Below, piece by piece: positions 9,150-16,494 of a stretch of 47,656 nt of DNA. The notes below the pieces were generated by a model. The model was not told where the DNA came from, did not search any database, and was given only the letters and a program-made list of their open reading frames with translations. The stretch spans positions 1-47,656 of the forward strand of contig JBCBVA010000015.1 of the NCBI GenBank assembly GCA_039817825.1, written 5' to 3'. Both the position numbers and the translations under genes were made by a program. Each line of letters starts with the position of its first letter. Within the stretch, counting starts at the first letter, position 1. This DNA comes from PCC-7336 sp039817825. GTDB lineage: Bacteria > Cyanobacteriota > Cyanobacteriia > Thermostichales > PCC-7336.

Positions 9150-9587
9150 ATGGCATCTGCTCAAGGATTTGGCCCTCCCAAGCCCAAGAAAACTGTGTCT
9201 AAGGGGGCGAAGCAGCGCAAGGCAGCGGCGGCAAAATACGAAACGATGCAGGATGAGGGATTGCCCGAGTTCAATATTTACGTTCGCGATCGTAACAAGC
9301 CCAAGAACTGGTTTCCGATTGGGTCGGTTGCTGTAAAGCGGTCCTCGGTGATCGACGCAGCGATCTATCAAAATGAAACAGAGTTGCTGAAGGGGGCTTT
9401 CCGATTGTTCCCCCGTCTGGCCAAGTCCAGAGAATCGTTAGAATACGGTCACCGTCTAAAGGACGAGCTATACGCAGATGAACCCATTACTGTAGCCAAG
9501 CCTCCGGTCCCCAAACAGGCTCAGAACATTGCCAAAGCTGTTGGAGGATGGGTTCAGTCTCTAGTGGGTAAGGGCAAACGCACATAG
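9150..9587 (+). CDS. HHL1-like protein
   Basis: A 145-residue soluble protein resembling the HHL1-like family shared by cyanobacteria and chloroplasts. Plant HHL1 is a thylakoid-associated protein linked to photosystem II protection in high light. The basic N-terminus (PPKPKKTVSKGAKQRKAAAA) is followed by the conserved core, with PEFNIYVRDRNKPKNWFPIG, VIDAAIYQNETELLKGAFRL and LEYGHRLKDE, and a C-terminal amphipathic tail. No membrane helix is present. ATG 9150 is preferred over the in-frame TTG six bases upstream because family members begin MASA. There is no operon partner; the response regulator downstream is 235 bases away. The family assignment is from memory of the motif pattern and is good but not certain; a photosynthetic role is inference. 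Confidence 0.7.
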   Translation: MASAQGFGPPKPKKTVSKGAKQRKAAAAKYETMQDEGLPEFNIYVRDRNKPKNWFPIGSVAVKRSSVIDAAIYQNETELLKGAFRLFPRLAKSRESLEYGHRLKDELYADEPITVAKPPVPKQAQNIAKAVGGWVQSLVGKGKRT

Positions 9588-9822
9588 GTCTGGATTGGCC
9601 ACTCATTGCGGAGCCTGCGCAGCACAAATATCTGTCGCCAGATGACTCTACTTGACAGTCAGCTTATTGGCTTGTCAAAAGTCAATTGTGTCGGTCAGCT
9701 CGCCTCGGTAAAACTTGTCTGTAGATGAACCTGTTTGTATGTGCTGTTTACATCAGCAGAATAGCGGCGTCCTTGCGGTCTGTTGATACCTTCGATAGAT
9801 TGAGGAACGACATTTCTTCAGG

Positions 9823-10578
9823 ATGGTCGAGCTAGTGAGCACTTTAATCGCCGAAGATGATAGCTTGTATCGTCAGCACGTGCGCGAGCTGCTCGAAGCG
9901 CGGCTATCGAGTTACGGCCCCTTTTACGTTGCCTCCAACGGGAAGGAAGCCCTTGAGCTGGCTAGTTTGCATTCCCCATCCTTTTTGTTGCTCGATATTC
10001 AAATGCCGGAGATGACCGGGATTGAATTAGCCCGTCAAGTGTGGGAGCGGCAGCCGGATACACGTATTCTGTTCTGGTCGAATTTCGCAGATGAAGTTTA
10101 CGTTCGGGAATTGCATAAAATTGTCCCGCCGCAGACAGTGTACGGGTATCTCCTTAAGAACAGCACTGACGAGAAACTGATTAGTGCGATTCAGGCAGTG
10201 GTGCAGGACGAGCAGTGCGTGATCGATCGAGAAGTACGGGGGGTTGACTCTCGCTCGCAAAACAAAATTACCGGTCTCAGCGATGCTGAATACGAAGTAT
10301 TGATCGATATCGCGTTGGGACTTACCGACCAAGCGATCGCCTCTCGCCGCTTCCTCTCCCGTCGTGGTGTCACCAACCGACTGCGAAATTTGTACGACAA
10401 GTTGGAAGTGAATAACGACCAGATCGAAAGCGATGAGTGGGGCACGACCTTTAGCCTGCGATCGCGAGCCATTCGTCTGGCGTTTAAGCGAGGTTTGATC
10501 AACCTAGCCCTCTTGGACGAAGAAGAAAAAGCATTGGATAACTGGCTCAGCCGTTACCGACTGGAGCCGCTTGAATAG
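9823..10578 (+). CDS. NarL/LuxR-type response regulator
   Basis: A 251-residue two-component response regulator. The receiver domain (about residues 5-125) has the acidic pocket Glu11-Asp12-Asp13, phospho-acceptor Asp58 in FLLLDIQMPEM, and the conserved lysine in YGYLLKNS. The output domain (about 150-235) is a LuxR/FixJ-like helix-turn-helix: LSDAEYEVLIDIALGLTDQA, then RRGVTNRLRNLYDKL. The segment between the second and third HTH helices is longer than usual, and a C-terminal tail of about 30 residues follows. An alternative GTG start at 9835 has AGGA 11 bases upstream and would remove four residues without touching the domain. No cognate histidine kinase is nearby, so this is an orphan regulator. 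Its targets are unknown. Confidence 0.88.
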   Translation: MVELVSTLIAEDDSLYRQHVRELLEARLSSYGPFYVASNGKEALELASLHSPSFLLLDIQMPEMTGIELARQVWERQPDTRILFWSNFADEVYVRELHKIVPPQTVYGYLLKNSTDEKLISAIQAVVQDEQCVIDREVRGVDSRSQNKITGLSDAEYEVLIDIALGLTDQAIASRRFLSRRGVTNRLRNLYDKLEVNNDQIESDEWGTTFSLRSRAIRLAFKRGLINLALLDEEEKALDNWLSRYRLEPLE

Positions 10579-10737
10579 CCAGACATTGCGAGCCAGTCTG
10601 GACAACATGTTTCTGTCCTAGCTAGACGCCGAATCAACGGAGGAGTTGAGGATCGGCTTCTTGTAAAGTCTGTCTGTCGTTCAGATGGAGTCGCTGGCAG
10701 TCACCGCTAAAATCTGTGGGGTGATTGGGGACGAAGG

Positions 10738-12789
10738 ATGGTGGCTACAGACACGACTCAGCGCGTTCGGGAATTACAGGCATTGCTGCAACGGGCCAGC
10801 ATTGCCTATCACGCTCTGGATGCTCCCATCATGGAGGACAGCGTTTACGATCGCCTCTATCGCGAGCTGCTAGAGCTAGAGGCCCATCATCCCGAATTAA
10901 TTACCTCCGATAGCCCAACCCAGCGGGTGGGGGAGAAACCCGTAGACAAATTCGACTCCGTTCGACATCGCATTCCTCTATTCAGTCTGGATAACGCATT
11001 TAATGCGATCGAGCTACAAGAGTGGGAAGCTAAGCTGCTGCGGGTGCTGGGGCTAGAGGCCGATGCGAATCCTCTGGAGTACGTTTGCGAGTTAAAAATT
11101 GATGGTTCTGCACTGGCGTTGACGTACGAGAACGGGCTGTTGGTGCGGGGGGTCACCCGTGGTGACGGTCAAGCGGGAGAAGAGATTACCTCCAATATCC
11201 GAACCATTCGTTCCATTCCTCTCAAGCTGGCGACGGATACCCCTCCCCCGGCATTAGAAATTCGCGGGGAAGCGTATTTGCCGGATGCGGAATTTGACCG
11301 CATTAACCGAGAGCGAGAAGAAGCTGGAGACCCCCCATTTGCCAATCCACGCAATTGTGCTGCTGGGACATTGCGGCAACTGGATAGCCGTATCGTGGCC
11401 GAACGCAACCTCAGCTTTTTTGCCTACACCGTTCATTTCCCCGATGGCTGGCCAGGAGGAGAACGGCCAACCGGTCAATGGCAGGCATTAGAGCTGCTCC
11501 GTCAGTTCGGATTTGCCGTCAATCCCAATCGCAGTCTGTGTTCCTCCATTCAAGAAGTACAGGAATACTTTGAGGCGTGGGACGATCGCCGCCGTCAGTT
11601 GCCCTACCAAACCGATGGGGTGGTAGTAAAAGCTGATTCGTTTGCCATCCAGCAGGAGTCGGGATTTACCCAGAAAGCCCCTCGCTGGGCGATCGCCCTC
11701 AAGTATCCTGCAGAAGAAGTGCCCACCCGGATTCTCAATATTCAGGCCAGTGTGGGCCGCACGGGGGCTATCACCCCAGTGGCAGAACTCCAGCCGGTGC
11801 AGCTAGCTGGTACGACCGTCAGTCGTGCGTCGTTGCACAATGCCGATCGCCTAGAGTTGTTGGATGTTCACATCGGCGATACGGCGATTGTCCGTAAAGC
11901 TGGCGAGATCATCCCAGAAATTGTCTCGGTGCTGACAGAGCTCCGCCCGCCGGATGCTCAGCTCTATCGGTTGCCCAAGCGGTGCCCGGAATGCGACACC
12001 CCAGTCGTGCGGCCGGAGGGAGATGCGATTACTCGTTGCCCAAATGGCCAATGTCCTGCTCGCGTCCGCGGTCAGGTGGAACATTGGGCTAGCCGCAATG
12101 CTCTTGATATTGTCGGTCTGGGGGAATCGTTAGTGGAGCAGTTGACTCGCTTAGGGCTAGTGTCATCGGTGGCAGACCTATATCGGCTGACGGTTTCCGA
12201 CCTGATGGGTCTAGACCGCATGGGTCAAAAGTCCAGCTCCAATCTGGTGGAGGCAATCGCCGCATCCAAACAGCAACTCTGGCACCGAGTGTTGTTCGGT
12301 TTGGGCATTCCATTGGTAGGGGCGGTGAACGCGAAAACCCTGACCCAACATTTTCCCAACATGGCGGCGTTGCAGGCTGCCTCGCCGGAGGACATCGCGG
12401 CGATCTACGGTATGGGGCACGAAATCGGTCAGGCGATCGCCACTTGGATGGCCGAGCCTGCCCATCAAGCATTGCTGACACAGCTCGATGACATAGGGTT
12501 GCAGCTACAACAGCAGGAGACAGTCGCAGATGCTGGGTCAGCCGTATTTGCGGGCAAGACATTCGTGATTACGGGAACATTGCCTCAGCGCTCGCGATCG
12601 GACATGAAAGACTGGATCGAGGCACGGGGAGGGAAAGTTACCAGCAGCGTCAGCAAGAAAACTGACTTTGTAGTAGTAGGAACGGATGCAGGCTCGAAGC
12701 TGGATAAGGCGCAAAAGCTAGGGGTGACAACGGTGAGCGAGGCTGAGGTGGAGCAGTTAGCTCAATTCCTCGACAACCCGCAGTCCTAA
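10738..12789 (+). CDS. ligA: NAD-dependent DNA ligase LigA
   Basis: LigA seals nicks in replication and repair using NAD+ as adenylate donor. The 683-residue protein has the full domain set. The Ia domain (residues 1-70) carries YDRLYRELLELE. The adenylation domain has Lys120 in the ELKIDGSAL motif and continues with RGDGQAGEEITSNIRTI and LEIRGEAYLP. The OB fold includes VGRTGAITPVAEL. A four-cysteine zinc finger lies at about 417-437 (CPEC, CPNGQC). Helix-hairpin-helix repeats run from about 455 to 590. The C-terminal BRCT domain starts at about 600 (FAGKTFVITGTLP, then DFVVVGTDAGSKLDKA). All key residues are present and the length is normal. The start ATG 10738 has GAAGG immediately upstream. 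A hairpin directly after the gene probably terminates it. Confidence 0.97.
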   Translation: MVATDTTQRVRELQALLQRASIAYHALDAPIMEDSVYDRLYRELLELEAHHPELITSDSPTQRVGEKPVDKFDSVRHRIPLFSLDNAFNAIELQEWEAKLLRVLGLEADANPLEYVCELKIDGSALALTYENGLLVRGVTRGDGQAGEEITSNIRTIRSIPLKLATDTPPPALEIRGEAYLPDAEFDRINREREEAGDPPFANPRNCAAGTLRQLDSRIVAERNLSFFAYTVHFPDGWPGGERPTGQWQALELLRQFGFAVNPNRSLCSSIQEVQEYFEAWDDRRRQLPYQTDGVVVKADSFAIQQESGFTQKAPRWAIALKYPAEEVPTRILNIQASVGRTGAITPVAELQPVQLAGTTVSRASLHNADRLELLDVHIGDTAIVRKAGEIIPEIVSVLTELRPPDAQLYRLPKRCPECDTPVVRPEGDAITRCPNGQCPARVRGQVEHWASRNALDIVGLGESLVEQLTRLGLVSSVADLYRLTVSDLMGLDRMGQKSSSNLVEAIAASKQQLWHRVLFGLGIPLVGAVNAKTLTQHFPNMAALQAASPEDIAAIYGMGHEIGQAIATWMAEPAHQALLTQLDDIGLQLQQQETVADAGSAVFAGKTFVITGTLPQRSRSDMKDWIEARGGKVTSSVSKKTDFVVVGTDAGSKLDKAQKLGVTTVSEAEVEQLAQFLDNPQS

Positions 12790-12813
12790 TGGCTCTTTCG
12801 AGCAAATCCCCGG

Positions 12814-12838
12814 CTGTCTGCTGTTCGCAAGCAGGCAG
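12814..12838 (+). terminator. hairpin after ligA
   Basis: CTGTCTGCT and AGCAGGCAG form a nine-pair stem (one G-U) with a seven-base loop, 25 bases after the ligA stop. No T tract follows, so termination may be inefficient. The hairpin ends at the base before ATG 12839, which argues that the protease really starts further downstream. Confidence 0.45.
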
Positions 12839-14239
12839 ATGGAGCATTCTGGCGTTACTGTAGTCGTTATTAAGAATGTAGTCGTTACTGAGATTGGCAG
12901 CGTGACCGTGAAGTTGCAGTGGACATTAGGAGTGGCGATCTCGGCGATCGCAATGGGCATTTGGGTTGCTCCCACCCACCAGACTAGCCACATCCACAAG
13001 TCCACCAGACTCACTCCCGATGCTAGAACAGTGCTACAGCTCGATAAAGCGGCGATTGGAACCCCCAAGCTTGTTCGCTCCAGGGCGATTGCAGATGCTT
13101 CACTGGCAATCTTGGATGATGAAACGCTGCTGGCCCAGAAAAACGGTGGCGATTCAGATACCCGCCCGGATTCATCCCGTTCGGGACGATTGCGCTTGGA
13201 CGGTAGCACCCTAATTGCCAATGGAAGTTTGGCGAGCAGCTACGAAATATCGCTATCGCAGCAGGGACGAGTCACTGTCGAACTCAAGTCCGACGAATTT
13301 GATGCCTACCTCCGGCTGTTGGATTCGGAGGGCAATTTGATTGCTGAAAACGACGATCGCTCGGATTTTAACTTCAATTCTCGCCTAGATGAATCTCTAG
13401 ATGCCGGCACCTACACCATTCTGGTCTCTACCTACGGTGTTCTGCAGCAGGGCCGCTACGACATCGGTGTCACCGGTCAAGCCGAGATCGCTGAAACTAC
13501 ATTCCCGTCTCCCTCCGACAGCAGCTTGATCCCGCTGGATATTCCTCAAACCATCGCGTCTCTCTCCGATAGTCGGGCAGCGGTCAGTGCTGAAGGCACC
13601 AGCTATCGCAGCGTTGTACAACTGTATGTCGGACAGGGCTCGGGGTCTGGCACATTGCTGACCGACGATGGGCTGCTGCTGACCAACTACCACGTGTTGA
13701 CGGAAAGTGACGGTACCACCCTGACTGAAGAACCCATTTTTATTGGGGTGGCGACAGAGCCCGATCGCGCGGTTACGCCGCTGTTCCGTGGCACTATTGA
13801 GCGTTCGGCTGAAGCAGAAGATTTGGCACTCGTCCAAATTACCAGCGATTTATTGGGCAATCCCATTCCCGATGATATGAACTTTGACACGGTTCCCTTA
13901 GGGGATGCCGATGATGTTGGGTTGGGCGATCGTGTGGTCATTTTGGGCTTTCCCGGTACGACTTCTATTCAAGCTGGTGGCGCTTCGTACCTGACGCTAA
14001 CAGAAGGGGTGATCGGAGCTATTTTGCCGCGCAACGGTCGCCGGCACGACTTCATTACCGACGCGACGGTAAATGCCGGAAATTCCGGTGGAGCGGCCTT
14101 AAATGCTGATGGAGAACTGATTGGTGTACCGTCTAGCAACGTGTCGGATACCAGTGTTGGCCCTGGAGATTTCGATACGGCTTCTGTACTGCGTGCCGTG
14201 ACGGCGATGCCGGATGAATGGCGATCGCTGATTCGCTAG
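12839..14239 (+). CDS. exported trypsin-like serine protease with PPC domain
   Basis: A chymotrypsin-fold (S1/S1C) protease expected to act in the periplasm or outside the cell. Numbered from ATG 12839 (466 residues), the catalytic triad is His285 (LLTNYHVL), Asp328 (EDLALVQI) and Ser416 (NAGNSGGAAL). A pre-peptidase C-terminal-like beta domain precedes it at about residues 115-215 (SGRLRLDGSTL, DSEGNLIAENDD, GTYTILVSTYG). Near the N-terminus KLQWTLGVAISAIAMGIWVA looks like a signal peptide or anchor. It fits best with a start at GTG 12908, which would give 443 residues; ATG 12839 sits directly against a hairpin. There is no PDZ domain, so it is not a standard HtrA/Deg protease. The protein probably modifies or degrades envelope proteins; the substrate is unknown. 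It converges on, and overlaps by four bases, the Lrp-type gene. Confidence 0.88.
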   Translation: MEHSGVTVVVIKNVVVTEIGSVTVKLQWTLGVAISAIAMGIWVAPTHQTSHIHKSTRLTPDARTVLQLDKAAIGTPKLVRSRAIADASLAILDDETLLAQKNGGDSDTRPDSSRSGRLRLDGSTLIANGSLASSYEISLSQQGRVTVELKSDEFDAYLRLLDSEGNLIAENDDRSDFNFNSRLDESLDAGTYTILVSTYGVLQQGRYDIGVTGQAEIAETTFPSPSDSSLIPLDIPQTIASLSDSRAAVSAEGTSYRSVVQLYVGQGSGSGTLLTDDGLLLTNYHVLTESDGTTLTEEPIFIGVATEPDRAVTPLFRGTIERSAEAEDLALVQITSDLLGNPIPDDMNFDTVPLGDADDVGLGDRVVILGFPGTTSIQAGGASYLTLTEGVIGAILPRNGRRHDFITDATVNAGNSGGAALNADGELIGVPSSNVSDTSVGPGDFDTASVLRAVTAMPDEWRSLIR

Positions 14240-14691
14240 CACGGCTCCCAAATGTCTGGAGTAATGGCTTTCTGCGACAGTGGTGTAGAAAGCACAAGAG
14301 CGGTTTGGGTCGTTCCGTAACGGCTCAGTTTTTGCAATAACGTTTCAAGGTGAGGCAGGGAGTCAGTCACCACTCGGATGATAAAGGAAGCATCGCCAGT
14401 GAGATGGTGGCATTCGAGAAAGGCAGGTGTCTGGTCAACGAGAGTGTGGATGCGCGAATAATTCTGAGGAGACGTCGTGAGGTTCACAAATGCCTGGATG
14501 GTGATGCCAAGGGCCGCCAGGTCGAGCTGGGCCGCGTACTTTTGAATAATGCCTACTGCTTCGAGTTTGCGGACGCGTTCCGTAACCGCAGGACTGGACA
14601 GACCCACTGTGTCCCCCAGCGCTGTGAACGATTGTCTGGCATCGTCCTGTAACGCAGCTAAAATTTTCCAATCTGTTTCATCTAGCACCAT
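14236..14691 (-). CDS. Lrp/AsnC-family transcriptional regulator
   Basis: A 151-residue feast/famine-type regulator. The N-terminal winged HTH (residues 1-60) reads DETDWKILAALQDDARQS and SSPAVTERVRKLEAVGIIQKY, the hallmark of AsnC-type proteins. The C-terminal RAM/AsnC ligand domain (about 65-145) has VNLTTSPQNYSRIH, ECHHLTGDASFIIRV and LPHLETLLQKLSRYG. Such proteins form octamers that respond to amino acids. The gene is divergent from a LysE-type exporter with 126 bases between the starts, which suggests it controls that exporter in response to an amino acid, as LysG- or Lrp-type regulators often do. Its stop overlaps the protease stop by four bases, tail to tail. Confidence 0.93.
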   Translation of the reverse strand: MVLDETDWKILAALQDDARQSFTALGDTVGLSSPAVTERVRKLEAVGIIQKYAAQLDLAALGITIQAFVNLTTSPQNYSRIHTLVDQTPAFLECHHLTGDASFIIRVVTDSLPHLETLLQKLSRYGTTQTALVLSTPLSQKAITPDIWEPC

Positions 14692-14817
14692 AAAAATTCA
14701 AGGCTAAATACTAATCAAAGCTTAACTGTACAGCTAATAAATGAGATTTACCTTTGATTTTGTCTGGATTTCCCGGCTCAAAATTTTTAGAGTTTAGAGA
14801 GCTGCTGATGGGGTCAA
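14692..14817. promoter_or_regulatory. divergent lrp-type / lysE-type promoter region
   Basis: This 126-base AT-rich gap carries both promoters. A dyad, AGCTTAACTGTACAGCT, centred on TGTACA, lies near 14717-14733 and is a candidate operator for the adjacent regulator. The assignment rests on position and symmetry only. Confidence 0.4.
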
Positions 14818-15441
14818 ATGCTCTTCCTACAGGGAATTGGAATTGGGATTGCAATTGCAGCTCCTGTCGGTGTGATTGGAGTTTTGTGCATCCAGCGTAC
14901 CCTCACACAAGGTCGCTGGATTGGCTTTATTTCCGGCATGGGAGCCGCAACCGCAGATGCATTGTATGGCTGTATTGCTGGGGTGGGATTGAATGCGATC
15001 GCCGATTTGCTGGTCGCTCAAAGCCGCTGGCTATTGCTCATTGGCGGGGGCTTCTTGTGCTACCTCGGAGTGTCCACCTTCTTGCAAACACCGCCACACA
15101 AACAGCGGGTTGAGATCTCGCGACACGGTGCACTGATATCCTTTTTGTCTGCTCTGTTACTGACGCTGACTAACCCGCTGACTATCTTCTCGTTTCTGGG
15201 AATCTTCTCGGGTTTGGGTTTGGGACAAACCGAGCGTAATGCGGGGGCTTCTGTTGTCTTGGTATTGGGTGTATTTGTTGGATCGGCTCTGTGGTGGCTG
15301 ACATTGAGTAGTGGTGTTCACTACTTATCTCGTCGGTTCCAGATCGGTCAACTTGTGTGGCTAAATCGGATATCGGGCGTTGCGATTGGGGTATTTGGTC
15401 TCGCTGCTCTCTGGCGTTTCTTTAACGCACTCTATGGATAA
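14818..15441 (+). CDS. LysE/RhtB-family amino-acid exporter
   Basis: A 207-residue inner-membrane protein of the LysE superfamily, which exports amino acids or related small molecules by proton exchange. It opens with FLQGIGIGIAIAAPVGVIGV, the signature first helix with the conserved Pro-Val-Gly. It continues with GRWIGFISGMGAATADALYG, the family's second helix. About six membrane segments can be drawn, including LLLIGGGFLCYLGVSTF and FLSALLLTLTNPLTIFSFLG with the conserved Asn-Pro. The length is normal. It lies divergently beside an Lrp-type regulator. The substrate cannot be read from the sequence. A family A repeat begins about six bases after the stop codon. Confidence 0.92.
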   Translation: MLFLQGIGIGIAIAAPVGVIGVLCIQRTLTQGRWIGFISGMGAATADALYGCIAGVGLNAIADLLVAQSRWLLLIGGGFLCYLGVSTFLQTPPHKQRVEISRHGALISFLSALLLTLTNPLTIFSFLGIFSGLGLGQTERNAGASVVLVLGVFVGSALWWLTLSSGVHYLSRRFQIGQLVWLNRISGVAIGVFGLAALWRFFNALYG

Positions 15442-15446
15442 CCTGT

Positions 15447-15551
15447 TGTATGGTAATCCGACTCTAATGTCTGGAGTCTGTAGACAGCTCAAAGCCTTCA
15501 TTGGCAAGGAGAGGGAATGAGCAAACTTTCCACAGCGGATTGCCAATCGGC
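15447..15551 (-). repeat. family A repeat, copy D
   Basis: Read on the minus strand, this sequence runs from TTGGCAATCCGCT to GTCGGATTACCATAC and matches copy A at 21134-21243 along its length. The central GAGCTGTCTACAGACTCCAGA corresponds to TAGCTGTCTCTAGACTCTAGA in copy A. It lies directly after the LysE-type gene. It is non-coding with imperfect inverted ends, as in a small non-autonomous mobile element. Confidence 0.65.
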
Positions 15552-15612
15552 ATAACTTGTTCTAATGCAAGAAAGACGTAGATATTTGGCTGGAACAACG
15601 AACCGGCAATAG

Positions 15613-15786
15613 TCACCCAGCACGATGAAGTTTTAGCAGTAAATAGGCGATCGCCACGGGGAAACATGCCACAAGAGCAATTTGGGGGACGATTTCCATG
15701 ACACCTGCGAGAGCAGGTCCCAAGATAACGTAAGCAGCAAGGGATGCAGCGATCGCCCAGGTGCGCGAGAGCTTTGTGATGTTCAT
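15613..15786 (-). CDS. small hydrophobic protein
   Basis: This 57-residue frame starts with MNITKLSRTWAIAA and has two hydrophobic stretches (about residues 10-28 and 36-52: VPQIALVACFPVAIAYLLL) separated by a short loop, ending in basic residues. It is therefore a candidate two-helix membrane protein. The HIP1 octamers within it are read as Ala-Ile-Ala, as commonly happens in real cyanobacterial genes. No good ribosome binding site is visible upstream of ATG 15786. A longer overlapping frame (15464-15856) is Cys/Arg-rich and looks like a shadow. I do not recognise a family. Confidence 0.4.
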   Translation of the reverse strand: MNITKLSRTWAIAASLAAYVILGPALAGVMEIVPQIALVACFPVAIAYLLLKLHRAG

Positions 15787-16494
15787 GGATAAGCAATGTT
15801 CGTATAGCTAGAGCGATTTGGCCTGCTCTAGCGGTGTTCTTAATGCGAGCACTCACCTATGAGTACCCCAACCAACAGCAATTAGATTAAAAAAAAGCCA
15901 CCACCACAACGACGGGTAGTGGCCCCTGTTTTGACATTAGGTTGGTCGAATTAGCCTCTGATCTAAATTTCCCCAATCTTGATAAAAGTTACAGGGTGAG
16001 CTATAGAAAAACTGGTTGCGCAAAAGCACAGTCACTGTCTGATGACGAGCTGAAATACCCGCAAAATTACGGATGGCGAAATACAAGCCGATGAATAACA
16101 AAAAATAATAAAAACTATACCGAGTAAGCGTTTCATAAGGGGGTAGGCAAGTTTTGTAGTAAATACTACTGGCTTGACGATCGCACCTTCTCTATCCGGA
16201 AATACTCACTCGGTAAACTTTTTCGGCTTGCTTTAACTCAGCACAAAATTGAAAGTCGTTGTGCACTAAAGCTGGTAGTGCTAGACAGGGATATATCGGT
16301 AGTGACTGATTTGTAGTTTGCAATTGGAATACCAATCAAGATGAATTCTTGTTGGATGGTACTGACGTCTTGTCAAAATGCTTCGAAGAAAGTACGGCGC
16401 TGGATAGCTATTTTGACAAGAAACGTGTGTCTGACGGGCCTATTTTTTCCCTTACCCGATCTCTGGAATCGCTCGAACGAGCAGATTGGGTCTC
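15787..16494. other. gene-free stretch downstream of the amidase
   Basis: About 700 bases containing a minus-strand intrinsic terminator (15889-15923) but no gene that can be supported. A minus-strand frame ending near 15946 reads like a membrane segment followed by a polar tail. It has an upstream in-frame stop and no usable start codon between, so it is not called. The stretch between 15925 and 16494 would be a 570-base 3' leader of the amidase transcript or host a small RNA. Confidence 0.45.
15889..15923 (-). terminator. intrinsic terminator (minus strand)
   Basis: On the minus strand GCCACTAC (from 15923) pairs with GTGGTGGC (ending 15897), with one G-U pair and an 11-base loop, followed directly by eight Ts (15896-15889). 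This is a classical rho-independent terminator. The nearest upstream minus-strand gene is the amidase, whose stop is 570 bases away. Confidence 0.7.

Noticed and set aside
12839..12907. Extra N-terminal 23 codons of the protease
   Set aside because: The ATG at 12839 directly abuts a hairpin and the added residues have no signal-peptide character; the reading from GTG 12908 is more likely, though the longer frame was kept in the coordinates for completeness.
15464..15856. 130-residue minus-strand frame
   Set aside because: Rich in Cys, Arg and His with no domain pattern; overlaps the more plausible 57-residue hydrophobic frame and a family A repeat.
15944..16196. Minus-strand frame with a membrane-like segment (YYFLLFIGLYFAIRNF) ending near 15944
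   Set aside because: An in-frame stop lies upstream and no ATG, GTG or TTG exists before the hydrophobic part, so it cannot be started; a shorter overlapping 34-codon frame from an ATG has no ribosome binding site.
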